64,000 nucleotides of DNA, from the NCBI RefSeq assembly GCF_037203705.1, contig NZ_JBBCAT010000003.1, forward strand, positions 124,001-188,000, given 5' to 3'. The notes beneath the pieces are model-generated. The model was given only the letters and a program-made list of their open reading frames with translations. It was not told the DNA's origin and did not search any database. The stretch comes from Prosthecomicrobium sp. N25 (GTDB taxonomy: Bacteria > Pseudomonadota > Alphaproteobacteria > Rhizobiales > Ancalomicrobiaceae). This document shows positions 32,268 to 40,593 of the stretch, piece by piece. Within the stretch, counting starts at the first letter, position 1, and every line of letters begins with the position of its first letter. The translations under genes and the position numbers were made by a program.

Positions 32268-34673
32268 TCAGGGCCGCGCCCGTGCGGGGTTCTCCATGTT
32301 GCGCGGGTAGAGCTGCCCGTGCAGGAGGCGCGTGATCCCCTCGATCTGCGAGGTCTGCCGGATCACCCGCGGGGTGATCATGACGACCATCTCGACCCGC
32401 TGGACGTTGTCCGAGTTGGTCTTGAAGAGGTTGCCGACCAGCGGGACCGTGCGCAGGACCGGCACGCCGTCCTCGCCCTTCTCGGTGCGCTCCTGGATCA
32501 GCCCGCCGAGCAGCGCCGTATGCCCCGACTGCACCACCACGTCCGACTTGAGCTGGCGGTTGGAGATGACCGGCGTGGTGTTGCCGAGGAGCGCGCTGTT
32601 CTGCGCCTTGCTGACCGACTGGTTGACCGACAGGAGCACGCTGTTGTTGGAGCGGATCCGCGGCGTGACCTCCAGGATGATGCCCGTGTCCCGGACCTCG
32701 ATCTCCTGGGTGACCGTCACGGTCCCGAGATTGTTGGACGACTGTGTGCGCGACGCGAAGGGAACCTGGTCGCCGATCTGCAGCCGGGCGGCGCTGCCGT
32801 CGACGACCGTGAGATAGGGCGAGGACAGGATCTTCACCGAGGTGATCGACTGCAGGGCGGTGATGACCGTGCCGGCCTTGATGTCGTCCCCGAGCGAAAC
32901 CGTCGCGGCCACGATGCCGCCCGCCGTGCCGGGATCCCGGACATTCGGGTCGGCTGCCGACCGGACCAGCAGTCCCGCCCCGCGCAGGAACCACTGCACG
33001 CCGTACTGGAGCTTGTCGTTGATGTCGACCTCCAGCACGGTCGCCTCGATGACCACCTGCGACTGGGGCACGTCGAGCGCCTTCAGCACCTCGCGCACGC
33101 GCTTGAACATGGAATAGTTGGAATAGACCATGATCGTGTTGTTGCGGGTATCGGCCGCGATGCGGATGCCCAGCCCTCCGCCGGCGACCACGCCGGCCGA
33201 GCTCCCGCCGGAGCCCGGCGCCGTCCCGCCCCGGCCGCCGGGGCCGCTGCCGCCGGCGCCACCGGCCCCGCCCATCGCGAAGCCCGGAGCCGGCATGTCG
33301 CCACCGTCCTCGTCGCTTCCGCCGCCGGACTGTCCGGGCCGCACGGTCGGCATGGGACGGGCCGGCGCCTGGTTGCCCGCGCGGCCGCCGGACGCCCCGG
33401 CCTCCCCAGGGCCGCGCGCCGCCGCTAGGCCGCTGCGCCCCCCGCCCGCGGAGCCGTTGCCGCCGCCCAGGATGGCGGTGAGCTGCTCGGCGGTCTGTTC
33501 GGCGGACAGGTTCTCGAGCGGGATCACCCGCAGCGTCACGTCCTCGCCGAGGTCGCGGTCGATCTGCGCCGCGAGCGCCCTCACGCCGTCCATCAGCCGC
33601 CGGTCGCTGGCCCCGACCAGCAAGGCCTGCTGCGGCTCCAAGGGCAGGATGGTGACGCTTTCGGCCGCGCTGGCGATGCGGGCCCGGTAGAACTCGTTGA
33701 GCTGCAGCGCCACCTTGTCGGGCGCGCTGTGGGCGAGCGGGATGATGGCGACCCGATCCTCGGTGAGCCCGCCCGCCGAGACCACGTCGATCAGCTCGCC
33801 GAGCTTGTCGACGTCCATCTGCGGGCCGCGCACGAGCAGCGAATCGGGCGCGTTGGTCGGCAGGATCTGGACGTAGTCGGGCACGACCTGGCGCACGAAG
33901 CCGACGACCTCGTTGGCGCTGCCGCGGCGGATCTTGATGACCCGGGTCACCGCCTCGCCGCTGCGCCCGGCATTGCCGACCGCCTCCAGGCTGGCGATCA
34001 GCTCGGGCCGGCCGATGTGGTAGACGCCGTTCAGGTACTTCATGGTCAGGCCGTTCCGCGCGAGGATGTCGCGCACGACCTGCAGGACCTGGTTCTTGGG
34101 CAGCGGCTGCTCGGTGCGGAACGAGATCGAGCCCCCGAGCGACTCCGGCGCCACGTAGTTGACCCCGAGCGCGCCGGACAGCATCTGCTTCAGGAACTGG
34201 TCGATCGTGACCTTGTCGAAGTTGACGGTGACGCGCTCCCCACGGTCGTCGGGCTTGCCGCCGGCGTTGCGCAGGTCCGTGAGGTCGCGCCCCGTGGCGG
34301 CGCCGTCGTAGGCGTACTCGACCCGCATGGAGCCCACCCAGCCCACGACCGGCGCCTGGCTGGCCGGCGCCTTGTTGATCGCCGTGGTGTCGACCACCGG
34401 CCCCTTGCGGGCGGGCTCTCCGGTCCACAGTTTCGGCGAGCTGTCTCCGCCGAACAGCACCGCCCGCTGGTTCACCGCCGACAGGAAGCCCCCGTCGCAG
34501 TTGCCGTCGTTGACCCGGTCGTTGGTCTCGCTGTGATAGACCGAGCAGCTGTCGCCCGCGATGCTGCCGCATCCGGCCAGAACGAGGCAGAGCGCCAGGA
34601 CGGGCCACACCGGGGCGGGGCCGCGCGGTTGCGCGGGCCGGGCTCGGGAGAGGGACCACTCGACTGAAGACAT
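32268..34673 (-). CDS. sctC: T3SS outer-membrane secretin, GspD-like lipoprotein (SctC)
   Basis: 801 residues. Signal peptide with lipobox LVLAGC (Cys35), then about 100 residues with two more cysteines (DSCSVYHS and GNCDGGF), N0 at about 145-215 (VTVNFDKVTIDQFLKQMLSG), N1/N2/N3 modules with a Gly/Ser-rich insert (about 400-490), and the secretin barrel with IRIAADTRNNTIMVYSNYSM and VEMVVMITPRVIR. Canonical YscC is about 600 residues and not a lipoprotein. The lipid anchor, three N modules and Gly-rich insert resemble T2SS GspD. Secretins have been recruited into T3SS more than once. It converges with the sctW operon, and no pilotin or other T2SS gene is visible, so it most likely serves this injectisome. 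Confidence 0.85.
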   Translation of the reverse strand: MSSVEWSLSRARPAQPRGPAPVWPVLALCLVLAGCGSIAGDSCSVYHSETNDRVNDGNCDGGFLSAVNQRAVLFGGDSSPKLWTGEPARKGPVVDTTAINKAPASQAPVVGWVGSMRVEYAYDGAATGRDLTDLRNAGGKPDDRGERVTVNFDKVTIDQFLKQMLSGALGVNYVAPESLGGSISFRTEQPLPKNQVLQVVRDILARNGLTMKYLNGVYHIGRPELIASLEAVGNAGRSGEAVTRVIKIRRGSANEVVGFVRQVVPDYVQILPTNAPDSLLVRGPQMDVDKLGELIDVVSAGGLTEDRVAIIPLAHSAPDKVALQLNEFYRARIASAAESVTILPLEPQQALLVGASDRRLMDGVRALAAQIDRDLGEDVTLRVIPLENLSAEQTAEQLTAILGGGNGSAGGGRSGLAAARGPGEAGASGGRAGNQAPARPMPTVRPGQSGGGSDEDGGDMPAPGFAMGGAGGAGGSGPGGRGGTAPGSGGSSAGVVAGGGLGIRIAADTRNNTIMVYSNYSMFKRVREVLKALDVPQSQVVIEATVLEVDINDKLQYGVQWFLRGAGLLVRSAADPNVRDPGTAGGIVAATVSLGDDIKAGTVITALQSITSVKILSSPYLTVVDGSAARLQIGDQVPFASRTQSSNNLGTVTVTQEIEVRDTGIILEVTPRIRSNNSVLLSVNQSVSKAQNSALLGNTTPVISNRQLKSDVVVQSGHTALLGGLIQERTEKGEDGVPVLRTVPLVGNLFKTNSDNVQRVEMVVMITPRVIRQTSQIEGITRLLHGQLYPRNMENPARARP

Positions 34674-34840
34674 ACGACCTGCCCCGACCCGCCACGCGGC
34701 GGTCTCCGACCGGGTTCTCGGCGGGCATCGCCGCCCTCTCGCCCCGGATACAGAAGTTGCGCTGCTTCTTTTTCTTGTCAGCTGATATTGCAGTTAGGTT
34801 CGAGCTGTATGCAAGGCGTCAGCTTGGGCTTGCGGCCCGG

Positions 34841-35104
34841 TCACGGCCGGCAGACCTGATAGCCGTACCGCCAGTAGCAGTTCGGTCCCCACCACGGCCG
34901 ATAGGATCCCCAGTAGACGTCGTGCAGGAAGCGCCGCGGATTCGGCCGCACGGCGTAGGGCGGCAGCGGCTCGACGACGCGAACCTCCGCGGCCGGAGGC
35001 GGGGCGACCAGCACCGGTGGCCCCACCGGCCGCGCCCCGAGGTCGGCCGCCGCGGCCGGCACCGACCAGGCCACAATCGCCAGTAAAGCCAGGACCTGCC
35101 TCAC
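34841..35104 (-). CDS. Small exported protein
   Basis: 87 residues. Clear signal peptide (VLALLAIVAWSVPAAAA, cleavage near residue 20) and a mature part with Pro/Val stretches and an aromatic end (YWGSYRPWWGPNCYWRYGYQ). GTG 35104 has GAGGAGGGGGC directly upstream; a longer reading from 35281 would add 59 unlikely residues. Such Tyr/Trp/Cys-ending small exported proteins are frequent in Rhizobiales, with no known function. About 167 bases upstream of the secretin start and on the same strand. Confidence 0.6.
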   Translation of the reverse strand: MRQVLALLAIVAWSVPAAAADLGARPVGPPVLVAPPPAAEVRVVEPLPPYAVRPNPRRFLHDVYWGSYRPWWGPNCYWRYGYQVCRP

Positions 35105-35277
35105 GCCCCCTCCTCGACCGGCCGCCTTCTCTCGATCAGCGCGAGCTCTGCTTGAATTCAGGTTTTCGCATGGAACAGCCCGAGCGTGAAGTGACCGATC
35201 GGCAACAAAGGCCGGGCTCTCGGGACCGGGCCGACGGAGTGCCGGCGCGGGGCAGCGGCGGCGGGGTACCGGGACGG

Positions 35278-35667
35278 TCAATCCGTCGGGCAGCGGCGGC
35301 CGATCCGGTAGGCGACCAGCCGCGCGAGCAGCCGGTCGCGCTGGGCCTGGTCGATGCCGGCCATGGTCACGATCATCTCTTCATAAAACCTGTGGAAAGG
35401 CAGGATCGCCATCTCCACCGCCCTTCGCGCCGGCATGCAGCTGGCCATCGTGGCGGTGACCACGACCATGGCGGGCTCGCAGGAGTCCTTCAGCCGATCG
35501 GCCGCGTCCTCGATGCACCGCACGTAGCCGTCCATGGCGGCCTCCGCCGGACCTTCCTGCCCGGCGCCGCCCGTGGTGCCGGCGAGGACGAGGACAGCCG
35601 CCAGCAGGCCGGGAACGGCGACCCGCTTCTGCCGTGCCGGACGCTCCGACCTGTTCCCGTCAGCCAT
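35278..35667 (-). CDS. Exported hypothetical protein
   Basis: 129 residues. Basic N terminus, hydrophobic segment VAVPGLLAAVLVLAGTTGGA (about 18-37) as signal peptide, and a helical mature domain with three cysteines (YVRCIEDA, DSCEPAMV, ASCMPAR) plus one near the end (RRCPTD). Four cysteines suggest two disulfides in the periplasm. ATG 35667 has GCAGGAAC upstream. No family recognised. Confidence 0.6.
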   Translation of the reverse strand: MADGNRSERPARQKRVAVPGLLAAVLVLAGTTGGAGQEGPAEAAMDGYVRCIEDAADRLKDSCEPAMVVVTATMASCMPARRAVEMAILPFHRFYEEMIVTMAGIDQAQRDRLLARLVAYRIGRRCPTD

Positions 35668-35759
35668 GGCATGCTGGTTCCTGCATGGATGCAGGATCAT
35701 CGGCCGCGCGTCCCGCCCCGTCAACACCGCGAGCGCGGCCGGAACCCGCCCTGCGTCCC

Positions 35760-36383
35760 TCATCCGGACGACGTGTCGGCCTCCGCCCGGTCCGCCGCGC
35801 GCGGCGCGCCCTGGCACAGGCCGTCGACGAAGACGTCCAGGAGCCGCAGGACACTGTCCTGCCAGCCAGGCTGGGTGTGCATGTAGCACATGCCGACCAG
35901 CGCCCTCAGGAGGTCCTGGGGCCCGATGTCCGCGCGGATCCGGCCGGCCGCCACCGCCCGGTCGAGAAGGGCGCCGACCGCGGAGGCGAGCCGCTCCGCC
36001 GAGCAGACGGTCAGGCTGGAGGAGGCGTTGACGGTGAGTTCGAGCGCCGACGCCATGCCCTTCTTGGTGGCCACGAAGGCGACGTTGGAGCCGAGCCAGC
36101 GGCGCAGCGCCTTGACCGGGTCCGGCTCCGAACCGAGGCTCTCGGCGAGTTCCACGAGTTGCTCCACCTCGCGGCGGTAGACCGCCTCGAACAGCGCCTC
36201 GCGGGTCGGGAAATGGCGATAGAGCGTGCCGATTCCGACGCCGGCCCGGCGCGCCACCGCCTCGAGGCTCGCCTCGGCGCCGCCCGCGCTGAAGACCGCC
36301 TTGGCGGCCTCCAGCACGCGCTCCCGGTTGCGCGCCGCGTCCGAGCGTGGCCGCCGGGGTCTTGTGGTGAGGTCGCTCGTCAT
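35760..36383 (-). CDS. TetR-family repressor
   Basis: 207 residues. N-terminal TetR helix-turn-helix (about 15-62: RERVLEAAKAVFSAGG, ASLEAVARRAGVGIGTLYRH, FPTREALFEAVY) and a helical ligand domain. Divergent from the molybdenum oxidase operon with 205 bases between starts. A perfect 17-bp palindrome lies in the spacer of the predicted oxidase promoter, 30 bases from the tetR start, so it probably represses both. The inducer is unknown but may be an aldehyde or aromatic substrate of the oxidase. Confidence 0.9.
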   Translation of the reverse strand: MTSDLTTRPRRPRSDAARNRERVLEAAKAVFSAGGAEASLEAVARRAGVGIGTLYRHFPTREALFEAVYRREVEQLVELAESLGSEPDPVKALRRWLGSNVAFVATKKGMASALELTVNASSSLTVCSAERLASAVGALLDRAVAAGRIRADIGPQDLLRALVGMCYMHTQPGWQDSVLRLLDVFVDGLCQGAPRAADRAEADTSSG

Positions 36384-36405
36384 CGCGTCCGGCCGGTTTC
36401 GCCTC

Positions 36406-36434
36406 TTGCAAAACGGAGGCACCCTCCGTATAAG
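36406..36434 (+). promoter_or_regulatory. Oxidase promoter with TetR-type operator in the spacer
   Basis: TTGCAA (36406-36411), 17-base spacer, TATAAG (36429-36434). The spacer is occupied by ACGGAGG-CAC-CCTCCGT (36413-36429), a perfect 7-bp inverted repeat. A TetR dimer there would block RNA polymerase. The start codon of the Fe-S subunit is at 36589, leaving a long leader of about 150 bases. Confidence 0.65.
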
Positions 36435-36588
36435 TGATTTCACGGTCGCTGGCGACCGCGCTCTCCGGCCCCGCGATCGGGCGCCGACGAACCCGACCTT
36501 TTCAGAGCCATCCGACGCGCGGCGCCGACCGGCCGCCGCGGGCCCCTTCGCGTCGAGCCACTCCACCCTAACACGATCGGAGCACGGC

Positions 36589-37086
36589 ATGTCCCATTCC
36601 ATCGTCCTCACCGTCAACGGCAGCCGCCGGGAGATCGATCTCGACGATCCGCGCATGACGCTCCTCGACCTCCTGCGCGAGCGCCTCGACCTCACGGGCA
36701 CCAAGAAGGGCTGCGACCGCGGCCAGTGCGGAGCCTGCACGGTCCTGGTCGACGGCCGGCGCATCAACGCCTGCCTCGCCCTGGCGGTCAGCCTCGACGG
36801 CGCCGAGATCACCACCATCGAGGGCGTCGGCCGGGAGGGCGCGCTCGACCCGGTGCAGGCCGCCTTCATCGCCCACGACGCCTTCCAGTGCGGCTTCTGC
36901 ACGCCCGGCCAGATCATGAGCGCCATCGGGCTCATCCGCGAGGGCCAGGCGGGCGCCGACCCGGAGCGGATCCGCGAGGCGATGAGCGGCAATCTCTGCC
37001 GCTGCGGCGCCTATGCGGGCATCACCGAGGCGATCCTGGAGGCCCAGGCCGCCCTCGCTGGCACCGACGCCCGGAGGTCCGCATGA
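36589..37086 (+). CDS. Aldehyde/xanthine oxidase-family 2Fe-2S subunit (PaoA-like)
   Basis: 165 residues. Plant-type [2Fe-2S] motif GCDRGQCGACTVLVDGRRIN ending in AC, and the second [2Fe-2S] motif CGFCTPG with NLCRCGAY. The small subunit passes electrons from the molybdenum centre to FAD. Unlike E. coli PaoA, it has no Tat leader, so the enzyme should be cytoplasmic. ATGA overlap with the FAD subunit. In a three-gene operon divergent from tetR. Confidence 0.95.
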   Translation: MSHSIVLTVNGSRREIDLDDPRMTLLDLLRERLDLTGTKKGCDRGQCGACTVLVDGRRINACLALAVSLDGAEITTIEGVGREGALDPVQAAFIAHDAFQCGFCTPGQIMSAIGLIREGQAGADPERIREAMSGNLCRCGAYAGITEAILEAQAALAGTDARRSA

Positions 37087-38141
37087 ACCGCTTCGACTAC
37101 GTCCGCCCCGCCACCCTCGCCGAGGCCGTCGAGGCCGCCCGCGCCCCCGGCTCCGCCTACCTCGCCGCCGGCACCAACCTGCTCGACCTGATGAAGGGCG
37201 GCGTCGCGCGCCCCGCCCGCCTCGTCGACGTCACCCGCCTGCCCGGCCTTGACCGGGTCGAGACGATGCCCGACGGGGGCTTGCGCATCGGCGCGCTCGT
37301 CCGCAATGCCGACCTCGCCCACGATCCCGCCTTCGCCCGCACCTGTCCGGCGGTCGCCGAGGCACTGCTGTCGGGCGCCTCCGCCCAGCTCCGCAATGCC
37401 GCGACCGTCGGCGGCAACCTCCTGCAGCGCACCCGCTGTCCCTACTTCTACGATCCCGCCAGCGCCTGCAACCGCCGCGACCCGGGCACAGGTTGCGACG
37501 CGCGAGGCGGCGAGAACCGCCTGCACGCCGTGCTCGGCTGGTCCGACGCCTGCATCGCCACCCACCCGTCCGACTTCGCCGTCCCCCTCGTCGCCCTCGA
37601 CGCGTCCGTCGAGGTCGAGGGGACGTCCGGCCGCCGCGAGATCCCGCTCGAGCAGCTCCACCGCCTTCCCGGCGACACGCCCGAGCGCGAGACCGTGCTG
37701 GAGCCGGGAGACCTGATCGTCGCCCTCCGCCTGCCGGCGGCGGCCCTCGGCTTCGCCGGCCACGCCCGCTACGTGAAGCTCCGGGAGCGCACCTCTTACG
37801 CCTTCGCGCTCGTCTCCGCCGCCGCCGCGCTGCGGCTGGACGGGGACCGGATCGTCGAAGCCCGCATCGCCCTGGGCGGCGTCGCCGCGAAGCCCTGGCG
37901 GGCCCGCGAGGCGGAGGCCGCCCTCCTCGGCGCGACGCCCGGCCGGGACGCCTTCCGCCGGGCCGCCGGCCTCGCCCTCGCCGAGGCCCACCCCTCCGGC
38001 GACAACGCCTTCAAGATCGAGCTGGCCCGCCGCGTGGCGGCCCGCGCCCTTGCCCTAGCGGCGGCCGGCACGCCCGAGCGCCTGCCCGCCCTGCCCGCCT
38101 CGCCCTTCGCCACCGCCCCGGGAGTGCTCCAGGATGCCTGA
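37083..38141 (+). CDS. Molybdenum hydroxylase FAD-binding subunit with extra Fe-S cysteines (PaoB-like)
   Basis: 352 residues. FAD motif YLAAGTNLLDLMKGGVARP and the TVGGNLLQRTRC segment. Cysteines in RCPYFYDPASACNRRDPGTG then C match the extra [4Fe-4S] cluster loop that distinguishes PaoB/YagS and 4-hydroxybenzoyl-CoA reductase-type subunits. It transfers electrons from Fe-S clusters to the acceptor. Overlaps the large subunit by eight bases. Confidence 0.92.
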   Translation: MNRFDYVRPATLAEAVEAARAPGSAYLAAGTNLLDLMKGGVARPARLVDVTRLPGLDRVETMPDGGLRIGALVRNADLAHDPAFARTCPAVAEALLSGASAQLRNAATVGGNLLQRTRCPYFYDPASACNRRDPGTGCDARGGENRLHAVLGWSDACIATHPSDFAVPLVALDASVEVEGTSGRREIPLEQLHRLPGDTPERETVLEPGDLIVALRLPAAALGFAGHARYVKLRERTSYAFALVSAAAALRLDGDRIVEARIALGGVAAKPWRAREAEAALLGATPGRDAFRRAAGLALAEAHPSGDNAFKIELARRVAARALALAAAGTPERLPALPASPFATAPGVLQDA

Positions 38142-40392
38142 CCTCCGTCTCACCGAGAACGCCCTGCACCAGCGCCACGGCTCGAACGTCGGCCAGCCGC
38201 TGACCCGCCGCGACGGCGTCCTGAAGGTCACCGGCGCCGCCCCATTCGCGGCCGACCACCGTCCGCCGGGCCTGCTCCATGCCGTGCTCGCCACGAGCAC
38301 CGTCGCGCGCGGCCGCGTGGTCCGCCTCGACCGCGCGGCGGCGCTCGCCCATCCGGGCGTGGTGGAGGTCATGACCCCGGCGAACCGCCCGCCCCTCGCC
38401 ATGGACCCCGACGCCAAGCTCAACCCCTTCATGTTCAGGATCGACGTCCTGCAGAACGACCGCGTGCGCTATGCCGGCCAGCCTATCGCGGTCGTGATCG
38501 CCGAGACGCTCGAGGCTGCGACCGAGGGGGCGGCCCTGCTCGCCCCGGACTACGAGGTCGAGCCCCCGCGCATCGGCCTCGACGCCGAGGCGCCGCACGT
38601 GCCGCCCGTGGTCGGCCCCGGCCATCCGGCCGAAGTCCGCCACGGCGACGTCGAGGCGGGCCTCGCCGCCGCCGCCCACCGGGTCGACCTGACCATCGAG
38701 ACCCCGCCGCAGTATCACAATGCCATGGAGCCCCATGCGGTGGTCGCCGCCTGGGACGGCGACCGGCTGACCGTCGACACGCCGAGCCAGGGCCTCGGCA
38801 TGGCGCGGATGCGGCTCGCTGGCCTCTTCGGCATCCCCCTCGACAACATCCTGATCCGCAGCCCCTTCCTGGGCGGCGGCTTCGGCTCCAAGGGCTTCCT
38901 GACCGGCCCGCAGATCCTCGGCGTGCTGGCGGCCCGCCTCGTCGGCAGGCCCGTGAAGCTGGTGCTGCGCCGAGAGCAGATGTACGGCCCGACCGGCCAT
39001 CGCGCCCCGACGCGCCAGCGGCTCCGCATCGGCACCGACGCGGAGGGGCGGCTGACCGCGCTGGAACACCGGGCCAAGGTCGCGACCTCGAGCTTCGACG
39101 AGTTCTACGAGCCCGCCGCGGACGCCTCGCATGCGCTCTACGCGAGCCCCGCCATCGTGACCGCCCACGAGGGCGTCCGCAACGACACCGGCACGCCCCT
39201 CTTCATGCGCGCGCCCGGCGAGGCGACCGGCTCGATCGCGCTGGAGAGCGCCATCGACGAGGCCGCGGCGGCGGCCGGCATGGATCCGCTCGCCTTCCGG
39301 CTCGCCAACTACGCGGAGGTCGAGCCGATCACCGGCAAGCCCTTCTCGTCCAAGGCCCTGCGCGCCTGCTACGACCGCGGCGCCGAGGCCTTCGGCTGGG
39401 CCGGACGACCGCTCGAGCCCCGCTCGATGCGCGACCAGGACGGCTTCCTGGTCGGCTGGGGGGTCGGCACGGCGCTCTTCCCCGCGCTCATGTTCCAGGG
39501 CGAGGCCCGCGCCGTGATCGCCGCCGACGGCCGCGGCCGCATGGAGATCGGGGCGCACGACATGGGCCAGGGCGCCTGGACCGCGCTGGCCCAGGTCGCC
39601 GCCGACAGCCTCGGCCTCGACCTCGACGCGGTCGAGTTCCGGTCCGGCCGCTCCGACCTGCCCGATGCCGGCATCGCGGGCGGCTCCGCCCATACGGCCA
39701 CGGCCGGCATGGCCATCCACAATGCCGGCGCGGCCGTCATCGCGCGGCTCGCCGACCTCGCGACGGCCGACGACCGCTCGCCCCTCTACGGCGCCGGCAA
39801 CGCCGGGGTGGTCGCGCGCGGCGGACGCCTGCACCGGCGCGACGACGAGAGCCGCAGCGAGGCCTATGCCGAGATCCTCGCCCGCGCCGGCCTCGCCGAG
39901 ATCGACGCCCGCGGCCAGGCCGCCATGGACCCCGCCGCCCAGGCCGCCTACGCCATGCACGCCCACGGGGCCGTCTTCGCGGAGGTCAAGGTCGATCCGG
40001 AGCTCGGGCAGGTCCGCTGCACGCGCCTCGTCGGTGCCTTCGCGGCGGGCCGGATCGTCAACCCGCGCCTCGCCCGCAGCCAGCTCCTCGGCGGCATGAT
40101 CTGGGGCCTCGGCTTCGCGCTCCACGAGGAAGCCCTGACCGACCCGCGCACGGGCCGCATCGTGAACGCCAACCTGGCCGAATACCGCGTGCCCGTGAAC
40201 GCCGACCTGCCCTACCTGGAGGCGCTGACGGTTCCCGAGGAGGACCGGATCGTCAACGCCCTCGGCATCAAGGGGGTCGGCGAGCTCGGCATCACCGGCT
40301 CGGCCGGCGCCATCGCCAACGCGATCCGCCACGCCACCGGCATCCGCCCGCGCCGCTTCCCCGTGCGGATCGAGGACCTGATCGGTCTTTGA
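38134..40392 (+). CDS. Molybdenum-binding large subunit of aldehyde oxidase (PaoC-like)
   Basis: 752 residues. Molybdopterin-cytosine-dinucleotide enzyme features: LGGGFGSKGF (about 247-256), FMRAPGEATGSIALESAIDE, ARRLVGRP-type dimer region, and the catalytic glutamate in GIKGVGELGITGSAGA near residue 711. Oxidises aldehydes (aromatic in PaoABC) to acids. No maturation gene (PaoD/XdhC) is visible next to it, so cofactor insertion must be supplied from elsewhere. Last gene of the operon; a palindromic repeat follows. Confidence 0.93.
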   Translation: MPDLRLTENALHQRHGSNVGQPLTRRDGVLKVTGAAPFAADHRPPGLLHAVLATSTVARGRVVRLDRAAALAHPGVVEVMTPANRPPLAMDPDAKLNPFMFRIDVLQNDRVRYAGQPIAVVIAETLEAATEGAALLAPDYEVEPPRIGLDAEAPHVPPVVGPGHPAEVRHGDVEAGLAAAAHRVDLTIETPPQYHNAMEPHAVVAAWDGDRLTVDTPSQGLGMARMRLAGLFGIPLDNILIRSPFLGGGFGSKGFLTGPQILGVLAARLVGRPVKLVLRREQMYGPTGHRAPTRQRLRIGTDAEGRLTALEHRAKVATSSFDEFYEPAADASHALYASPAIVTAHEGVRNDTGTPLFMRAPGEATGSIALESAIDEAAAAAGMDPLAFRLANYAEVEPITGKPFSSKALRACYDRGAEAFGWAGRPLEPRSMRDQDGFLVGWGVGTALFPALMFQGEARAVIAADGRGRMEIGAHDMGQGAWTALAQVAADSLGLDLDAVEFRSGRSDLPDAGIAGGSAHTATAGMAIHNAGAAVIARLADLATADDRSPLYGAGNAGVVARGGRLHRRDDESRSEAYAEILARAGLAEIDARGQAAMDPAAQAAYAMHAHGAVFAEVKVDPELGQVRCTRLVGAFAAGRIVNPRLARSQLLGGMIWGLGFALHEEALTDPRTGRIVNANLAEYRVPVNADLPYLEALTVPEEDRIVNALGIKGVGELGITGSAGAIANAIRHATGIRPRRFPVRIEDLIGL

Positions 40393-40423
40393 CACGGGCC
40401 CCACGGCGATCCGACCTTTCGGT

Positions 40424-40510
40424 CTGTCATTGCCGGGCTCGTCCCGGCAATCCACGCCACGAAGACCGAACGCGGTTCAAGGATGCCCGGGACAAGCCCG
40501 GGCATGACAG
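40424..40510. repeat. Rhizobiales-type paired-hairpin intergenic repeat
   Basis: CTGTCAT (40424-40430) and ATGACAG (40504-40510) frame two perfect hairpins: TTGCCGGG/CCCGGCAA (40430-40450, 5-base loop) and ATGCCCGGG/CCCGGGCAT (40483-40505, 5-base loop). Such CTGTCATTGCCGGG...CCCGGGCATGACAG elements are abundant in Rhizobiales. It sits between convergent operons and may also stop transcription. Confidence 0.8.
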
Positions 40511-40593
40511 AAACGAAGGCCGTGCAAGGGGTTGAGACGTCATAGGCCGGGCACGAGACCGTCGTTCGGGCGCGGCCTCGCCCGCCCCGGGCA

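Noticed and set aside
32268-34673. Secretin as part of a type II secretion or type IV pilus system
   Set aside because: No GspE/F/G or pilus genes are in the window and it is adjacent and convergent to sctW; a T3SS role is favoured, though its ancestry looks GspD-like.
34776-34791. TGTCAGCTGATATTGC upstream of the secretin as a further CRP-like site
   Set aside because: Only one half site matches and the nearest -10-like box on the minus strand lies 23 bases away, outside the 20-21 spacing of the others.
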